From Pseudomonadota bacterium (GTDB lineage: Bacteria > Pseudomonadota > Alphaproteobacteria > Geminicoccales > Geminicoccaceae), in the NCBI GenBank assembly GCA_030549795.1, contig JAUQQO010000053.1, forward strand, positions 1 through 64,000: a stretch of DNA of 64,000 bases, in the 5' to 3' direction. The translations under genes were made by a program, and so were the position numbers. The notes beneath the pieces are model-generated. The model had not been told where the DNA came from. It ran no database searches and worked only from the letters and a program-made list of their open reading frames with translations. Shown here in pieces: positions 53,980 to 63,293 of the stretch. Every line of letters begins with the position of its first letter. Position 1 is the first letter of the stretch.

Positions 53980-54576
53980 ATGGAGAAGAGCCAGGAACGG
54001 CCCTTGATGCCCAAGGCCACGGCGGTGTGGCTGGTCGAGAACACTTCCTTGACCTTCGAGCAGATCGCCGAGTTCACCGGCCTTCACCCGCTCGAGGTCA
54101 AGGCGATCGCCGACGGCGACGTGGCGGCGGGAATTCGTGGACTCGATCCAACCATCTTGGGCACGCTCACGCGTGAGGAGATCGCCCGCTGCGAGAAAGA
54201 TCCCAAGGCTCGGCTGCAGATGGCCAAGCCCGTAGCACTCACGATCAAGACGCCCAAGCGCAAGGAGACGCGCTACACGCCCCTGGCCAAGCGGCAGGAC
54301 CGCCCGGATGCGATCGCTTGGTTGCTGCGCAACCATCCGGAACTGTCCGATTCGCAGATCTGTAAGCTCTTGGGCACGACCAAGGCGACGATCGAGGCGG
54401 TGCGCAACCGCACGCACTGGAAGAGCCAGGACATTCGGCCGCGTGATCCGGTGCTGTTGGGCTTGTGCACGCAAAGCGAGTTGGACGAGGCGATCGCGCG
54501 CGCCCGCGCGGAACAAGTGGCCACTCCCGAGCCGAGGAACGTGCCGCTCGAGACGCTGGGCGAGCTCGCCGAGTGA
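53980..54576 (+). CDS. trcR: DUF1013 protein, TrcR-type cell cycle transcriptional regulator
   Basis: A 198-residue DUF1013 protein, the alphaproteobacterial family that includes TrcR, a Caulobacter cell-cycle transcriptional regulator. Diagnostic segments are MPKATAVWLVENTSLTFEQI, FTGLHPLEVKAIADGDVA, a basic linker KTPKRKETRYTPLAKRQDRP, and a second helix-turn-helix-like module DSQICKLLGTTKATIEAVRN. Two DNA- or polymerase-binding modules are therefore likely. I prefer ATG 53980, with GGAG seven bases upstream; ATG 54007 (MPKATAV) is an alternative. It is a strong lineage marker for Alphaproteobacteria. Convergent with the next gene, with stops 4 bp apart. Confidence 0.88.
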   Translation: MEKSQERPLMPKATAVWLVENTSLTFEQIAEFTGLHPLEVKAIADGDVAAGIRGLDPTILGTLTREEIARCEKDPKARLQMAKPVALTIKTPKRKETRYTPLAKRQDRPDAIAWLLRNHPELSDSQICKLLGTTKATIEAVRNRTHWKSQDIRPRDPVLLGLCTQSELDEAIARARAEQVATPEPRNVPLETLGELAE

Positions 54577-54579
54577 GCC

Positions 54580-55080
54580 TCAGCAGCGCTCCGTTTGCTC
54601 TGCGAGCCAGAACCGGCGGGATAAGAGCCGCCGGTCACGCTCGATCAGACGCGCAATACGGCGGAGCGTGCGCGCCGCCACACTCGGCAGCGTGCCGGGT
54701 TGGACGACCACCGCCAGACCGTCCGCCGGCATGCCGCCGCTGGGATCGAGACGTACAGAAGGCGGCAGGCGCGGATTGGCATTGCTCGAGTCTTGGAAAA
54801 CGACCCACGGTCCGCCTGTGCGCGACGGTCGGCCTGAGCCCGGCTCGTCGTTGGTTCCCGCCACCAAAGCCCCCGAGAGGGCGCGGCGGCGGTCACGCGG
54901 CAAGAGATTGAACATTTGCCGCGCCCGCCGCAGATCGGCGAGGCTGCCTGTGTGCAGGGCGCGGCGGATGGCGTGATAGAGCAGGCTCGAAGGCCCGAGC
55001 TCGCGCGCCACCACCGGTAATAGGCCACTGAGGAAGTTCCGGAGACCCGCCGCCTCACCTGGATAGCGTTCGCGTTGCAT
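54580..55080 (-). CDS. hypothetical protein
   Basis: A 166-residue protein with no family I recognise. The first 70 residues are helical and basic (LRRARQMFNLLPRDRRRALS), the centre is Gly/Pro/Ser-rich, and a basic helix (VAARTLRRIARLIERDRRLL) precedes the C-terminus. There is no signal sequence or membrane helix. The start is ATG 55080, with GAGAC upstream. It fills the space between trcR and the M20 hydrolase gene. It could be a small nucleic-acid-binding protein, but this rests only on charge; a spurious frame is possible. Confidence 0.5.
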   Translation of the reverse strand: MQRERYPGEAAGLRNFLSGLLPVVARELGPSSLLYHAIRRALHTGSLADLRRARQMFNLLPRDRRRALSGALVAGTNDEPGSGRPSRTGGPWVVFQDSSNANPRLPPSVRLDPSGGMPADGLAVVVQPGTLPSVAARTLRRIARLIERDRRLLSRRFWLAEQTERC

Positions 55081-55188
55081 CGTCTCGGCCCCGGCGCTCC
55101 CGACGGCACAAGTTTAACCGCTCGTTACCACGCGGCAACAGCTGCGTGACCACTGCGGCACTCTTGGATGCGCCTTTGAGGCCGCCGC

Positions 55189-56373
55189 TCAAGAGCGCTC
55201 GCGATCGCGTGGCAAGAGATGCTCGACCAGGCGCACCCAGTAACTTGCGCCAAGCGGCAAGACTTCGTCGTTGAAGTCGTAATAGGGGCTGTGGCACACT
55301 CTGCCTTCTGCGCCGCCACCCTGGCCGAGCCAAATGTAGGATCCCGGCTTTTTCTCGAGCATGAAGGCGAAATCCTCGGCTCCCATGCAGGGAGGATAGT
55401 CAGTGTGGACCTTAGCGGGGCCCACGAGTTCGGCGGCGACAGCAGCCGAGAGACTCACTTCTTCAGAACTGTTCACAAGTGGCGGATAGCCGCGCTCGTA
55501 AGCGACGGTGGCGCTCATGCGGTGGGCGGCGGCGATCCCTTCCGCCAGCTCGCGCAGCCGCCGCTCGAGCATGGCGCGCGTATCGGCCCGAAAGCTGCGC
55601 ACCGTCCCCCACAGTTCGGCGCTGTCCGGGATGACATTGTAGGCGTCGCCGGCGGCGATCCGCGTCACCGAAACGACGGCGTTGTCGATCGGGTCGACCT
55701 CGCGCGCAACCAGCGACTGCAGAGCTTGGACCAGAGCCGCCGCGGCGACCACCGGATCGCGCCCCTGATGCGGCATGGCACCGTGGCAGCCGATCCCCTC
55801 GAGGCGGATGGTGAAGCGATCGGCGGCCGCCATCGCCGGGCCCGCGCGGATGGCGAATTCGCCGGGCGGCAAATCCGGCCAATTGTGCAAGCCGAAGACG
55901 CGCTCGATGGGAAAGCGCTCGAACAACCCCTCTTCGATCATCTTCGCCGCACCGCCATAGATCTCTTCGGCCGGTTGGAAGATGAGGTAAACGGTGCCCG
56001 CGAAGTTGCGGCTGCGCGCCAGATGGCAGGCGGCGCCGAGCAGCATGGTGGTGTGGCCATCGTGGCCACAGGCGTGCATCTTGCCCGCGACGCGCGACGC
56101 CCAGGGCTTGTTGGTGCGTTCGACGATCGGCAGAGCATCCATATCCGCGCGCAGCCCGATCGCCGACCCCGGTCCGCGGCCGCGGATCACCCCCACGACG
56201 CCAGTGCGGGCGATGCCCTCGTGGACTTCATCGACCCCGAAGGCGCGCAGTTTGTCCGCTACAAAGCGCGCCGTTTGCTGTTCCTCGAAGGCGAGTTCGG
56301 GATGCGCGTGGAGATGGCGGCGCCAGGCCGTCATCTCCTCCTGCATCGCGGCGATGTCGGGAACAATGCGCAT
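55189..56373 (-). CDS. M20 family amidohydrolase (hippurate hydrolase-like)
   Basis: A 394-residue M20D amidohydrolase of the hippurate/IAA-amino-acid/N-acyl-amino-acid hydrolase group. Metal ligands are in GKMHACGHDGHTTMLLGAA (Cys, His) and PAEEIYGGAAKMIEEGLF (Glu-Glu), followed by VFGLHNWPDLPPGEFAI and CHSPYYDFNDEVL with the late His. It cleaves amide bonds of N-acylated amino acids in the cytoplasm. ATG 56373 begins the family start MRIVPDI. Length is typical. It lies 162 bp downstream of ohr on the same strand; separate transcription is likely. Confidence 0.9.
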   Translation of the reverse strand: MRIVPDIAAMQEEMTAWRRHLHAHPELAFEEQQTARFVADKLRAFGVDEVHEGIARTGVVGVIRGRGPGSAIGLRADMDALPIVERTNKPWASRVAGKMHACGHDGHTTMLLGAACHLARSRNFAGTVYLIFQPAEEIYGGAAKMIEEGLFERFPIERVFGLHNWPDLPPGEFAIRAGPAMAAADRFTIRLEGIGCHGAMPHQGRDPVVAAAALVQALQSLVAREVDPIDNAVVSVTRIAAGDAYNVIPDSAELWGTVRSFRADTRAMLERRLRELAEGIAAAHRMSATVAYERGYPPLVNSSEEVSLSAAVAAELVGPAKVHTDYPPCMGAEDFAFMLEKKPGSYIWLGQGGGAEGRVCHSPYYDFNDEVLPLGASYWVRLVEHLLPRDRERS

Positions 56374-56535
56374 CGACCCGTCCTCACTTTCGAGCGCCTG
56401 GTATCCGCTCGTTTCCGCTGCCGGTTCTTAAGCCGCTGCAGTGAAGCCGCGATCAGAAAGAACGCACCCACGGCTTCCCCTCATCACGCGTTGCGCGGCG
56501 CTTTGCGCACACGACCACGCGCGCGATGGCATTCG

Positions 56536-56970
56536 TCAAGGCGCTTGGACGAGCTCGAGCGCGACGTCGACGTTGCCCCGCGTGGCGTTCGAGTAGGGGC
56601 AGACCTGGTGGGCCTTTTCGATCAGCGCGCGCGCCTGCTCGGATGGCACGCCCGGAAGCGCGATCGCGAGCGCGACGGTGATCCCGAATCCGCCTTCCGA
56701 GCGCGGGCCGATGCCGACGGTCGCGGTCACCTTGGCGTCGTCGGGAACAGCGATGTTCTCTTGCCGCGCGACGAACTTGAGCGCGCCGAGAAAGCAGGCC
56801 GCGTAGCCGGCTGCGAAGAGTTGCTCGGGATTGGTTCCCGGCCCGCCGCCACCGCCGAGCTCTTTGGGTGTGGAAAGGGTTACTTTCAGCCGACCGTCGG
56901 GCGTCTCGGCGCTTCCCTCGCGCCCCCCGGTGGCGGTGGCCGAGGTCGTGTAGAGGACGTTTACGGGCAT
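56536..56970 (-). CDS. ohr: organic hydroperoxide resistance protein
   Basis: A 144-residue Ohr/OsmC-fold peroxidase that reduces organic hydroperoxides using a Cys pair. The peroxidatic Cys is in [12 protein letters not shown] (about 60) and the resolving Cys is in [15 protein letters not shown] (about 124). The start [19 protein letters not shown] is diagnostic of Ohr rather than OsmC. It should detoxify lipid peroxides in the cytoplasm with lipoyl reductant. An OhrR gene is not adjacent. The livJ stop lies 64 bp upstream on the same strand. Confidence 0.95.
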   Translation of the reverse strand: MPVNVLYTTSATATGGREGSAETPDGRLKVTLSTPKELGGGGGPGTNPEQLFAAGYAACFLGALKFVARQENIAVPDDAKVTATVGIGPRSEGGFGITVALAIALPGVPSEQARALIEKAHQVCPYSNATRGNVDVALELVQAP

Positions 56971-57034
56971 CTGCGGTGTTCCTCATCGCGGATCGAGGCC
57001 GGCTCGACCCGGCCTCGATCCTCTCTTCTCCGGA

Positions 57035-58138
57035 TCAGCCCTTGATTTCCGCGTACTGGCCGTTGCTCCAGCGGTACATGACGTATTCAGGATTCTTAAT
57101 ATCACCTTTCTCGTCGAAAGCGATCGGTCCGAGCACGGTATCGAAGGTGTTGGTGCGCATCACCTTGATGAGCGCCTCGAGATCCGTCGACTTGGCCTTG
57201 TTGGCGGCCTCGGCGAAGACTTGGATCGCAGCATATGTGTAGAGCGTGTAACCCTCGGGGTCGTAGCCCTGGGCCTTGAACTTCGCGACCACGTCTTTGG
57301 CAGCGGGATTGTTGCGGGGATCGGGCGAGAAGGTCATGAGGGTGCCTTCGCCCGTCGGCCCGGTGATCTGCCAGAACTGCTGGTCGACGAGCGCGTCACC
57401 CGACATGATCTGGGCGTTGAAGCCCTGCTCGCGCGACTGACGGGTGATGAGGCCAGCCTCGGTGTGGTAGCCGCCGATATAGACGAGGTCGACGCCGGCC
57501 CCCTTCATCTTGGTAATGAGCGCCGAGAAGTCCTTGTCGCCCTGATTGTAGGCCTCGTACATCACCTCCTGCACGCCGCGCTTGTTGAGCTGCTTTTTGA
57601 ACTCATCGGCGAGGCCCTTACCATAGGCCGATTTGTCGTGCAGGATAGCGATCTTGGTACCCAGCTTCTTGTCGACGACGTAGTTGGCGGCATAGATTCC
57701 CTGAACGTCGTCGCGGCCGCAGGTACGGAAGACGTTCTTGAAGCCCTGCTCGGTCAGCAACGGATTGGTCGAGGCCGGGGTGATCTGCAGAATGCCTTCT
57801 TCGTTGTAGACCTTCGAAGCCGGGATCGAGCTACCCGAGCAGAAGTGGCCGGCGACGAACTTGACCTTCTTGTTGACAAACTGGTTGGCCACCGCCACAG
57901 CCTGCTTCGGATCGCAGGCGTCGTCGCCGATCTCGAGCACGAGCTTTTGTCCGAGCACGCCGCCCTTGGCGTTGATGTCGGCGACCGCCATCTCGGCCCC
58001 GCGCTTCATTTGTTCGCCGAAGCTCGCATAGGGTCCGGTGATCGGTCCCGCGGTGGCGATCACGATGTCCGCCTGCGCGGCCGTCGCCACCAGAACGAGC
58101 GCCGCGCTGCCGAGAAGAAGCCCTGTTAGCCGTTTCAT
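57035..58138 (-). CDS. livJ: branched-chain amino acid ABC transporter substrate-binding protein
   Basis: A 367-residue periplasmic binding protein of the leucine/isoleucine/valine family. A signal peptide (LLLGSAALVLVATAAQADI) is followed by the family opening IVIATAGPITGPYASFGEQM, then GGVLGQKLVLEIGDDACDPK and FVAGHFCSGSSIPASKVY; a Cys pair (DDACDP and GHFCSG) may form the usual disulfide. It delivers a branched-chain or related amino acid to LivHM. It lies last in the liv operon, 96 bp after the DUF6867 gene, with a GC-rich hairpin between. Specificity cannot be read from sequence. Confidence 0.94.
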   Translation of the reverse strand: MKRLTGLLLGSAALVLVATAAQADIVIATAGPITGPYASFGEQMKRGAEMAVADINAKGGVLGQKLVLEIGDDACDPKQAVAVANQFVNKKVKFVAGHFCSGSSIPASKVYNEEGILQITPASTNPLLTEQGFKNVFRTCGRDDVQGIYAANYVVDKKLGTKIAILHDKSAYGKGLADEFKKQLNKRGVQEVMYEAYNQGDKDFSALITKMKGAGVDLVYIGGYHTEAGLITRQSREQGFNAQIMSGDALVDQQFWQITGPTGEGTLMTFSPDPRNNPAAKDVVAKFKAQGYDPEGYTLYTYAAIQVFAEAANKAKSTDLEALIKVMRTNTFDTVLGPIAFDEKGDIKNPEYVMYRWSNGQYAEIKG

Positions 58139-58170
58139 CGCACCTCTCCTGCCCTCTGACCTGTGCTTGC

Positions 58171-58189
58171 CCCGCCACGGCCGGGCGGG
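58171..58189. other. small GC-rich hairpin upstream of livJ
   Basis: CCCGCC (58171-58176) pairs with GGCGGG (58184-58189) across a 7-base loop, in the gap between the DUF6867 gene and livJ. It has no T-tract. It may stabilise or attenuate the mRNA between the membrane genes and the highly expressed binding protein. Chance hairpins of this size are common in DNA of this composition. Confidence 0.3.
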
Positions 58190-58234
58190 CCTGAGAGCTA
58201 GCCTAGTGTCCGGCGAGGGGCTGGCAAGGCCCCT

Positions 58235-58606
58235 TTAGGGTCGAAGACCGCCTCTGCCTTCGAGCTCTTCGTAAGAAAAGAGCGAAACGCGGCGATATTT
58301 CCACGGATATTGCCGCGCCAACCGCGCAACGTGGTGGATACGGAAGGAGAGCAAGCCCAAGCCGCTCAACACCAGCCAAGCAGCGAGAAAGCCGGAGAGC
58401 GAGAACAGCGGGCCCTCGAACAGCGCGAAGGTCAAAAAGCGCGCCGCGATCGCAAGCCCGAAGCAGGCTGCGATCACCTGCAGCGGCCCGCGCCAGTGCT
58501 CGGCCATGGCCCGCCCGGTAAGCCAAGCGGCGAAACCCATGAGCACCACCGTCAGGCCTAAGAAGACCGAAAGCGAACTGCCGAGTATCGCTTCCACCGA
58601 TGTCAC
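58235..58606 (-). CDS. DUF6867 family small membrane protein of liv operon
   Basis: A 123-residue protein with about three transmembrane helices (LSVFLGLTVVLMGFAAWLTG; LQVIAACFGLAIAARFLTF; LSGFLAAWLVLSGLGLLSF) and a basic cytosolic tail with the motif ARQYPWKYRRVSLFSYEE. Proteins like this are found inside liv operons of Rhodospirillales and relatives. It overlaps the livF stop by 4 bp (ATGA), so it is co-translated with the transporter. It may assist permease assembly; no function is demonstrated. Confidence 0.75.
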   Translation of the reverse strand: MTSVEAILGSSLSVFLGLTVVLMGFAAWLTGRAMAEHWRGPLQVIAACFGLAIAARFLTFALFEGPLFSLSGFLAAWLVLSGLGLLSFRIHHVARLARQYPWKYRRVSLFSYEELEGRGGLRP

Positions 58607-59313
58607 TGCCCTCCCTCGAGATAGGCGGCGCGCACCTCGGGATCGGCGAGCAGCTGGCGGCCGGTGCCCTCGCGAACCACGCGTCCGCTCGCGAGCACAT
58701 AACCACGGTGCGCGATCTTGAGCGCTTGGTAGGCGTTCTGCTCGACCAACAAGATGGAAAGGCCGCGTTCACGGTTGATGGCGACGATCGCCTCGAAGAT
58801 CTGGCGCACCAGGATCGGCGCGATGCCGAGCGACGGCTCGTCCAAAAGCAAAAGCTTCGGTCGCGCCATGAGCGCGCGGCCGATGCACAACATCTGCTGT
58901 TCGCCACCCGAGAGGGTGCCACCGCGTTGGTGCAGACGCTCTTTAAGGCGCGGAAAGAGCGCAAAGACGCGCTCGAGATCTTCTTCGAGGTAGCGGCCGC
59001 CGGTCGGCACCGCCCCCATCAACAGATTCTCGTACACGGTCATACGCGGAAAGATGCGGCGGCCTTCCGGCGCCTGCACGATCCCGAGGCGGACGATGTC
59101 GTAGGTGGGAAGGTCGGTGATCTCCCGCCCCTCGAAACGGATGCGCCCCGAGGCAGCGCGCGGTTGACCACAGATGGTCATCAACAGAGTCGACTTGCCG
59201 GCCCCGTTCGCCCCGATGATCGCGACGATCTCGCCGCGCTCGACCCGAATCGAGACTCCTTTTAGAGCCTCGATCACTCCATAGCGGGTGACGACGTTTT
59301 CGACCTCCAACAT
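58603..59313 (-). CDS. livF: branched-chain amino acid ABC transporter ATP-binding protein LivF
   Basis: A 236-residue ABC ATPase. Walker A is GANGAGKST (about 37-45), the LivF signature is LSGGEQQMLCIGRALM, Walker B is LLLLDEPSLGIAPI, and the region QAPEGRRIFPRMTVYENLLM is diagnostic of LivF. It hydrolyses ATP with LivG to power import through LivHM. The ATG (59313) overlaps the livG stop by one base (TGATG). The C-terminus overlaps the small membrane gene. A longer in-frame extension upstream is a shadow within livG. Confidence 0.96.
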   Translation of the reverse strand: MLEVENVVTRYGVIEALKGVSIRVERGEIVAIIGANGAGKSTLLMTICGQPRAASGRIRFEGREITDLPTYDIVRLGIVQAPEGRRIFPRMTVYENLLMGAVPTGGRYLEEDLERVFALFPRLKERLHQRGGTLSGGEQQMLCIGRALMARPKLLLLDEPSLGIAPILVRQIFEAIVAINRERGLSILLVEQNAYQALKIAHRGYVLASGRVVREGTGRQLLADPEVRAAYLEGGQ

Positions 59314-60157
59314 CAGGCACCCCGGCCCGCAGCGGCGAGATCGGCTGCCACTTCGGGCGGCAGTTCCTCCTCCTCGGTCTCGCCGAGATAGGCCTTGATC
59401 ACGAGTGGATCGCGCTTGACCCGCTCGCGCGGGCCGTCGGCGATCTTGCGACCGTAATCGAGCACGACGATGTGGTCGGCGATGCGCATGACCAGGCTCA
59501 TATCGTGCTCGATCAAGAGCACGGCGATGCCATGGCGATCGCGCAACTCGACCAAGAGCTCGCCGAGCTCGAGGGTTTCGCGCGGGTTCAAGCCGGCCGC
59601 CGGTTCGTCCAGACAAAGCAGTTTGGGTCCGGTGCAGAGCGCGCGGGCGATCTCGAGCTTGCGCTGCTCGCCATAGGGGAGCGAGGCCGCCGGCCAATCG
59701 GCGCGCTCGAGAAGACCCATGCGTTCGAGCCAAAAGCGCGCCCGCTCGACCGCCTCGGCCTCGGCCTGCCGGTAGCCGCGCGCGCCGACGAGCCCAAGAA
59801 GGGTGTAACCAGAGGCGCGCATGAGCGCGTTGTGCTGAGCGACGATGAGATTTTCGAGCACGCTCATGCCACCGAAGAGGCGGATGTTCTGGAAGGTGCG
59901 GGCAAGGCCGTGCCGCGGCACCCTAAAGCCGTCGAGCCGCTCTAAGAGCACGGGCCCGAAATGGCCATAGAAGGTCAGCTGCCCGGTCGTGGGGCGATAA
60001 AAGCCGGTCAGACAGTTGAATACCGTCGTCTTGCCTGCGCCATTGGGACCGATGATGGCCGTGATGTCTTCTTTGAAGGCGGTAAACGACAGGTCGTCGA
60101 CGGCTATAAGACCGCCGAAGCGCATCGAAAGATGCTCGACCTCGAGGATCGGCGTCT

Positions 60158-60161
<4 letters not shown>
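59313..60161 (-). CDS. livG: branched-chain amino acid ABC transporter ATP-binding protein LivG
   Basis: A 282-residue ABC ATPase. Walker A is GPNGAGKTT (about 39-47), then RTFQNIRLFGGMSVLENLIV, the signature ASLPYGEQRKLEIARALC and Walker B LLCLDEPAAGLNPRE, all of the LivG type. It pairs with LivF on the cytoplasmic face of the permease. It overlaps livM by 4 bp (ATGA) and livF by one base. The C-terminal GETEEEELPPEVAADLA extension is acidic and slightly longer than usual. Confidence 0.96.
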
Positions 60162-61438
<1,277 letters not shown>

Positions 61439-61443
61439 GGCCC

Positions 61444-62358
61444 TTAGACCTTTTCGACTTCAGGCTGCCCCAAAATGCCGGTCGGCAGAAAGATCAATAC
61501 GATCACGAGGATCGTAAAAGCCGCCACGTCCTTATACTCGATCGAGAAATAGCCGGACCAGAAGGCTTCGACGAGACCCAACACGAGACCACCCAACATC
61601 GCCCCCGGGATCGAGCCGATGCCTCCCAGCACAGCGGCGGTGAACGCCTTCACTCCCGCCAAAAAGCCGATGAAGAAATCGATCACGCCATAATAGAGTG
61701 TGGCCATGAGACCCGCCACCGCCGCCAAAGCCGCCCCGATCACGAAGGTCAAGGAGATGGTGCGGTCGACGTCGACTCCGCACAGGGCGGCCATCTTGAG
61801 ATCTTGGGCGCAGGCCCGCTGCGCGCGGCCCAACGGCGTCTTGGCGATGATCCACGTGAAGCCGGCCATGAGCGCCACGGTGAGCACCACGATGAGGACT
61901 TGAATCCAGCTGATCGTGACCGTGAAGCCGCTCGCATCGGTGAAGGTGATGCCTCCTGTGATCACCGGCTGCAGCGGCTTGATCTTGGCGCCCTGCGTGA
62001 CCTGGACGTAGGTTTGCAAAAAAATCGACATACCGATCGCGGAAATGAGCGGCGCCAGGCGGAACGAACCCCGCAACGGCCGATAGGCGATGCGCTCGAC
62101 CGTCCAGCCGTAGAGCGAGGTGATCACAATCGCCGCTAAGAGCACGAGTACGAGCGCAAGCGGCGCCCATGAGATGCCGAGCATACCAAGCAGCGTGAAA
62201 AAGATGATCGAGACAAAGGCGCCGATCATGTAGATCTCGCCATGCGCGAAATTGATCATACCGATGATCCCGTAGACCATCGAATAGCCGATGGCGATCA
62301 GCCCATAGACCATGCCCAGGGCGATACCGTTGATAAGCTGTTGCAAAAAGTATGCCAT
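61444..62358 (-). CDS. livH: branched-chain amino acid ABC transporter permease LivH
   Basis: A 304-residue permease with about eight hydrophobic segments. The opening QQLINGIALGMVYGLIAIGY and INFAHGEIYMIGAF are diagnostic of LivH, and GRAQRACAQDLKMAALCGVD is the ATPase-coupling loop. GVKAFTAAVLGGIGSIPGAM follows near the end. It is the first gene of the minus-strand liv operon (livH-M-G-F-DUF6867-livJ). ATG 62358 is preceded by GAGGCGCG. The promoter should lie in the 146 bp upstream, where I see no clear element; regulation by Lrp or AsnC is only a guess. Confidence 0.96.
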   Translation of the reverse strand: MAYFLQQLINGIALGMVYGLIAIGYSMVYGIIGMINFAHGEIYMIGAFVSIIFFTLLGMLGISWAPLALVLVLLAAIVITSLYGWTVERIAYRPLRGSFRLAPLISAIGMSIFLQTYVQVTQGAKIKPLQPVITGGITFTDASGFTVTISWIQVLIVVLTVALMAGFTWIIAKTPLGRAQRACAQDLKMAALCGVDVDRTISLTFVIGAALAAVAGLMATLYYGVIDFFIGFLAGVKAFTAAVLGGIGSIPGAMLGGLVLGLVEAFWSGYFSIEYKDVAAFTILVIVLIFLPTGILGQPEVEKV

Positions 62359-62504
62359 CGCGCCTCGCCCAAGTCCGATGGTCGTGCTGGCGGGCTCTCG
62401 CACCCGCGAGGCGGCGCCCGTTGGTGCTCCTGGCCTCGGCTTTAAGCCAGCCTCTCTTTGTGCGCAATGGAGACCCCGCGCGGACGCATGGCCCGCCGGC
62501 GCAG

Positions 62505-63101
62505 CTACCGGCCGGCGAGCATGCGCACGCGCTCGAGATCCCAGCGGCTTGCGAGCTCGATAAGGGGCTCCGGACCCGACAGCCCCGAGCCTCTCAGGAA
62601 AATCGTAACCTTTCCGCTTAGATCGAGGACGAGTTGCCCCTCTTTCGTGTCCGGATTCCAGCTGGTGGTGGCCATTTCGCGCTGGATGCGGACCCGCTTG
62701 GCATTCGCCTGCATCAGCAGCAGCTGCGGATTGGCGAGCATCTGCGCGAGGCCCTGCAGCACACCGCCGCGCGAGAGCTGCGCTTCGATCTCGCCCGAGC
62801 CTTCGATCTGCCGATAGATGCGCACCACCGTCGTCCCGCCGAGGAGCGGAATGCCAACCGGGTTGCCCGGCCGATCCTCGATCGTCCAACCAGCGGGCGG
62901 CTTCGGGAAGGTCGCCACAAAGGCTTCCCCAAATTTCGCCCGCAACGCTTCGAGCGCGAATTCGAGCTCGCGCACCGCACCAGCGAGATCACCGTCCTGG
63001 TAAAGCTGCCGCGCGGTGTCGAGTTGATCCAAGATCTCATCGGCGCGCACAGTCGCACACGCGAGCCCGACCGTAAGAGCCGATGCGATCAGCAGCCTCA
63101 T
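62505..63101 (-). CDS. exported hypothetical protein
   Basis: A 198-residue protein with a signal peptide (about 1-20: LLIASALTVGLACATVRA) and then a helical TPR-like stretch (LDTARQLYQDGDLAGAVREL) followed by a beta-rich region (IPLLGGTTVVRIYRQIEGSG, with VTIFLRGSGL). No family is recognised. Strong start: GGGGAGGGGGCC just before ATG 63101. It lies 146 bp upstream of livH on the same strand but there is no sign of a functional link. It may be periplasmic or outer-membrane associated. Confidence 0.7.
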   Translation of the reverse strand: MRLLIASALTVGLACATVRADEILDQLDTARQLYQDGDLAGAVRELEFALEALRAKFGEAFVATFPKPPAGWTIEDRPGNPVGIPLLGGTTVVRIYRQIEGSGEIEAQLSRGGVLQGLAQMLANPQLLLMQANAKRVRIQREMATTSWNPDTKEGQLVLDLSGKVTIFLRGSGLSGPEPLIELASRWDLERVRMLAGR

Positions 63102-63293
63102 GATGGCCCCCTCCCCGCCTGGGACGCCTAGCTGGCGCTCGCGCGCACGTGCCGTCAATCCCTCCCCCACCTTGGCGTATCGATGCGTTCGCACTCGACA
63201 CTTTGTCCGCGCTTTTGGGCTCGGGCCATCATCCTTCGGCCGCTCGCACAGGTGCGCGGATCGGCGCGGGATCGCCGCTTCGAGCCCCTTTAC

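Noticed and set aside
55219-57045. Plus-strand open frame of 608 codons
   Set aside because: Antisense to the M20 hydrolase and ohr genes; composition is shadow-like.
58171-58189. Terminator between the DUF6867 gene and livJ
   Set aside because: The hairpin lacks a T-tract and livJ has no obvious separate promoter, so I list it only as a possible mRNA structure.
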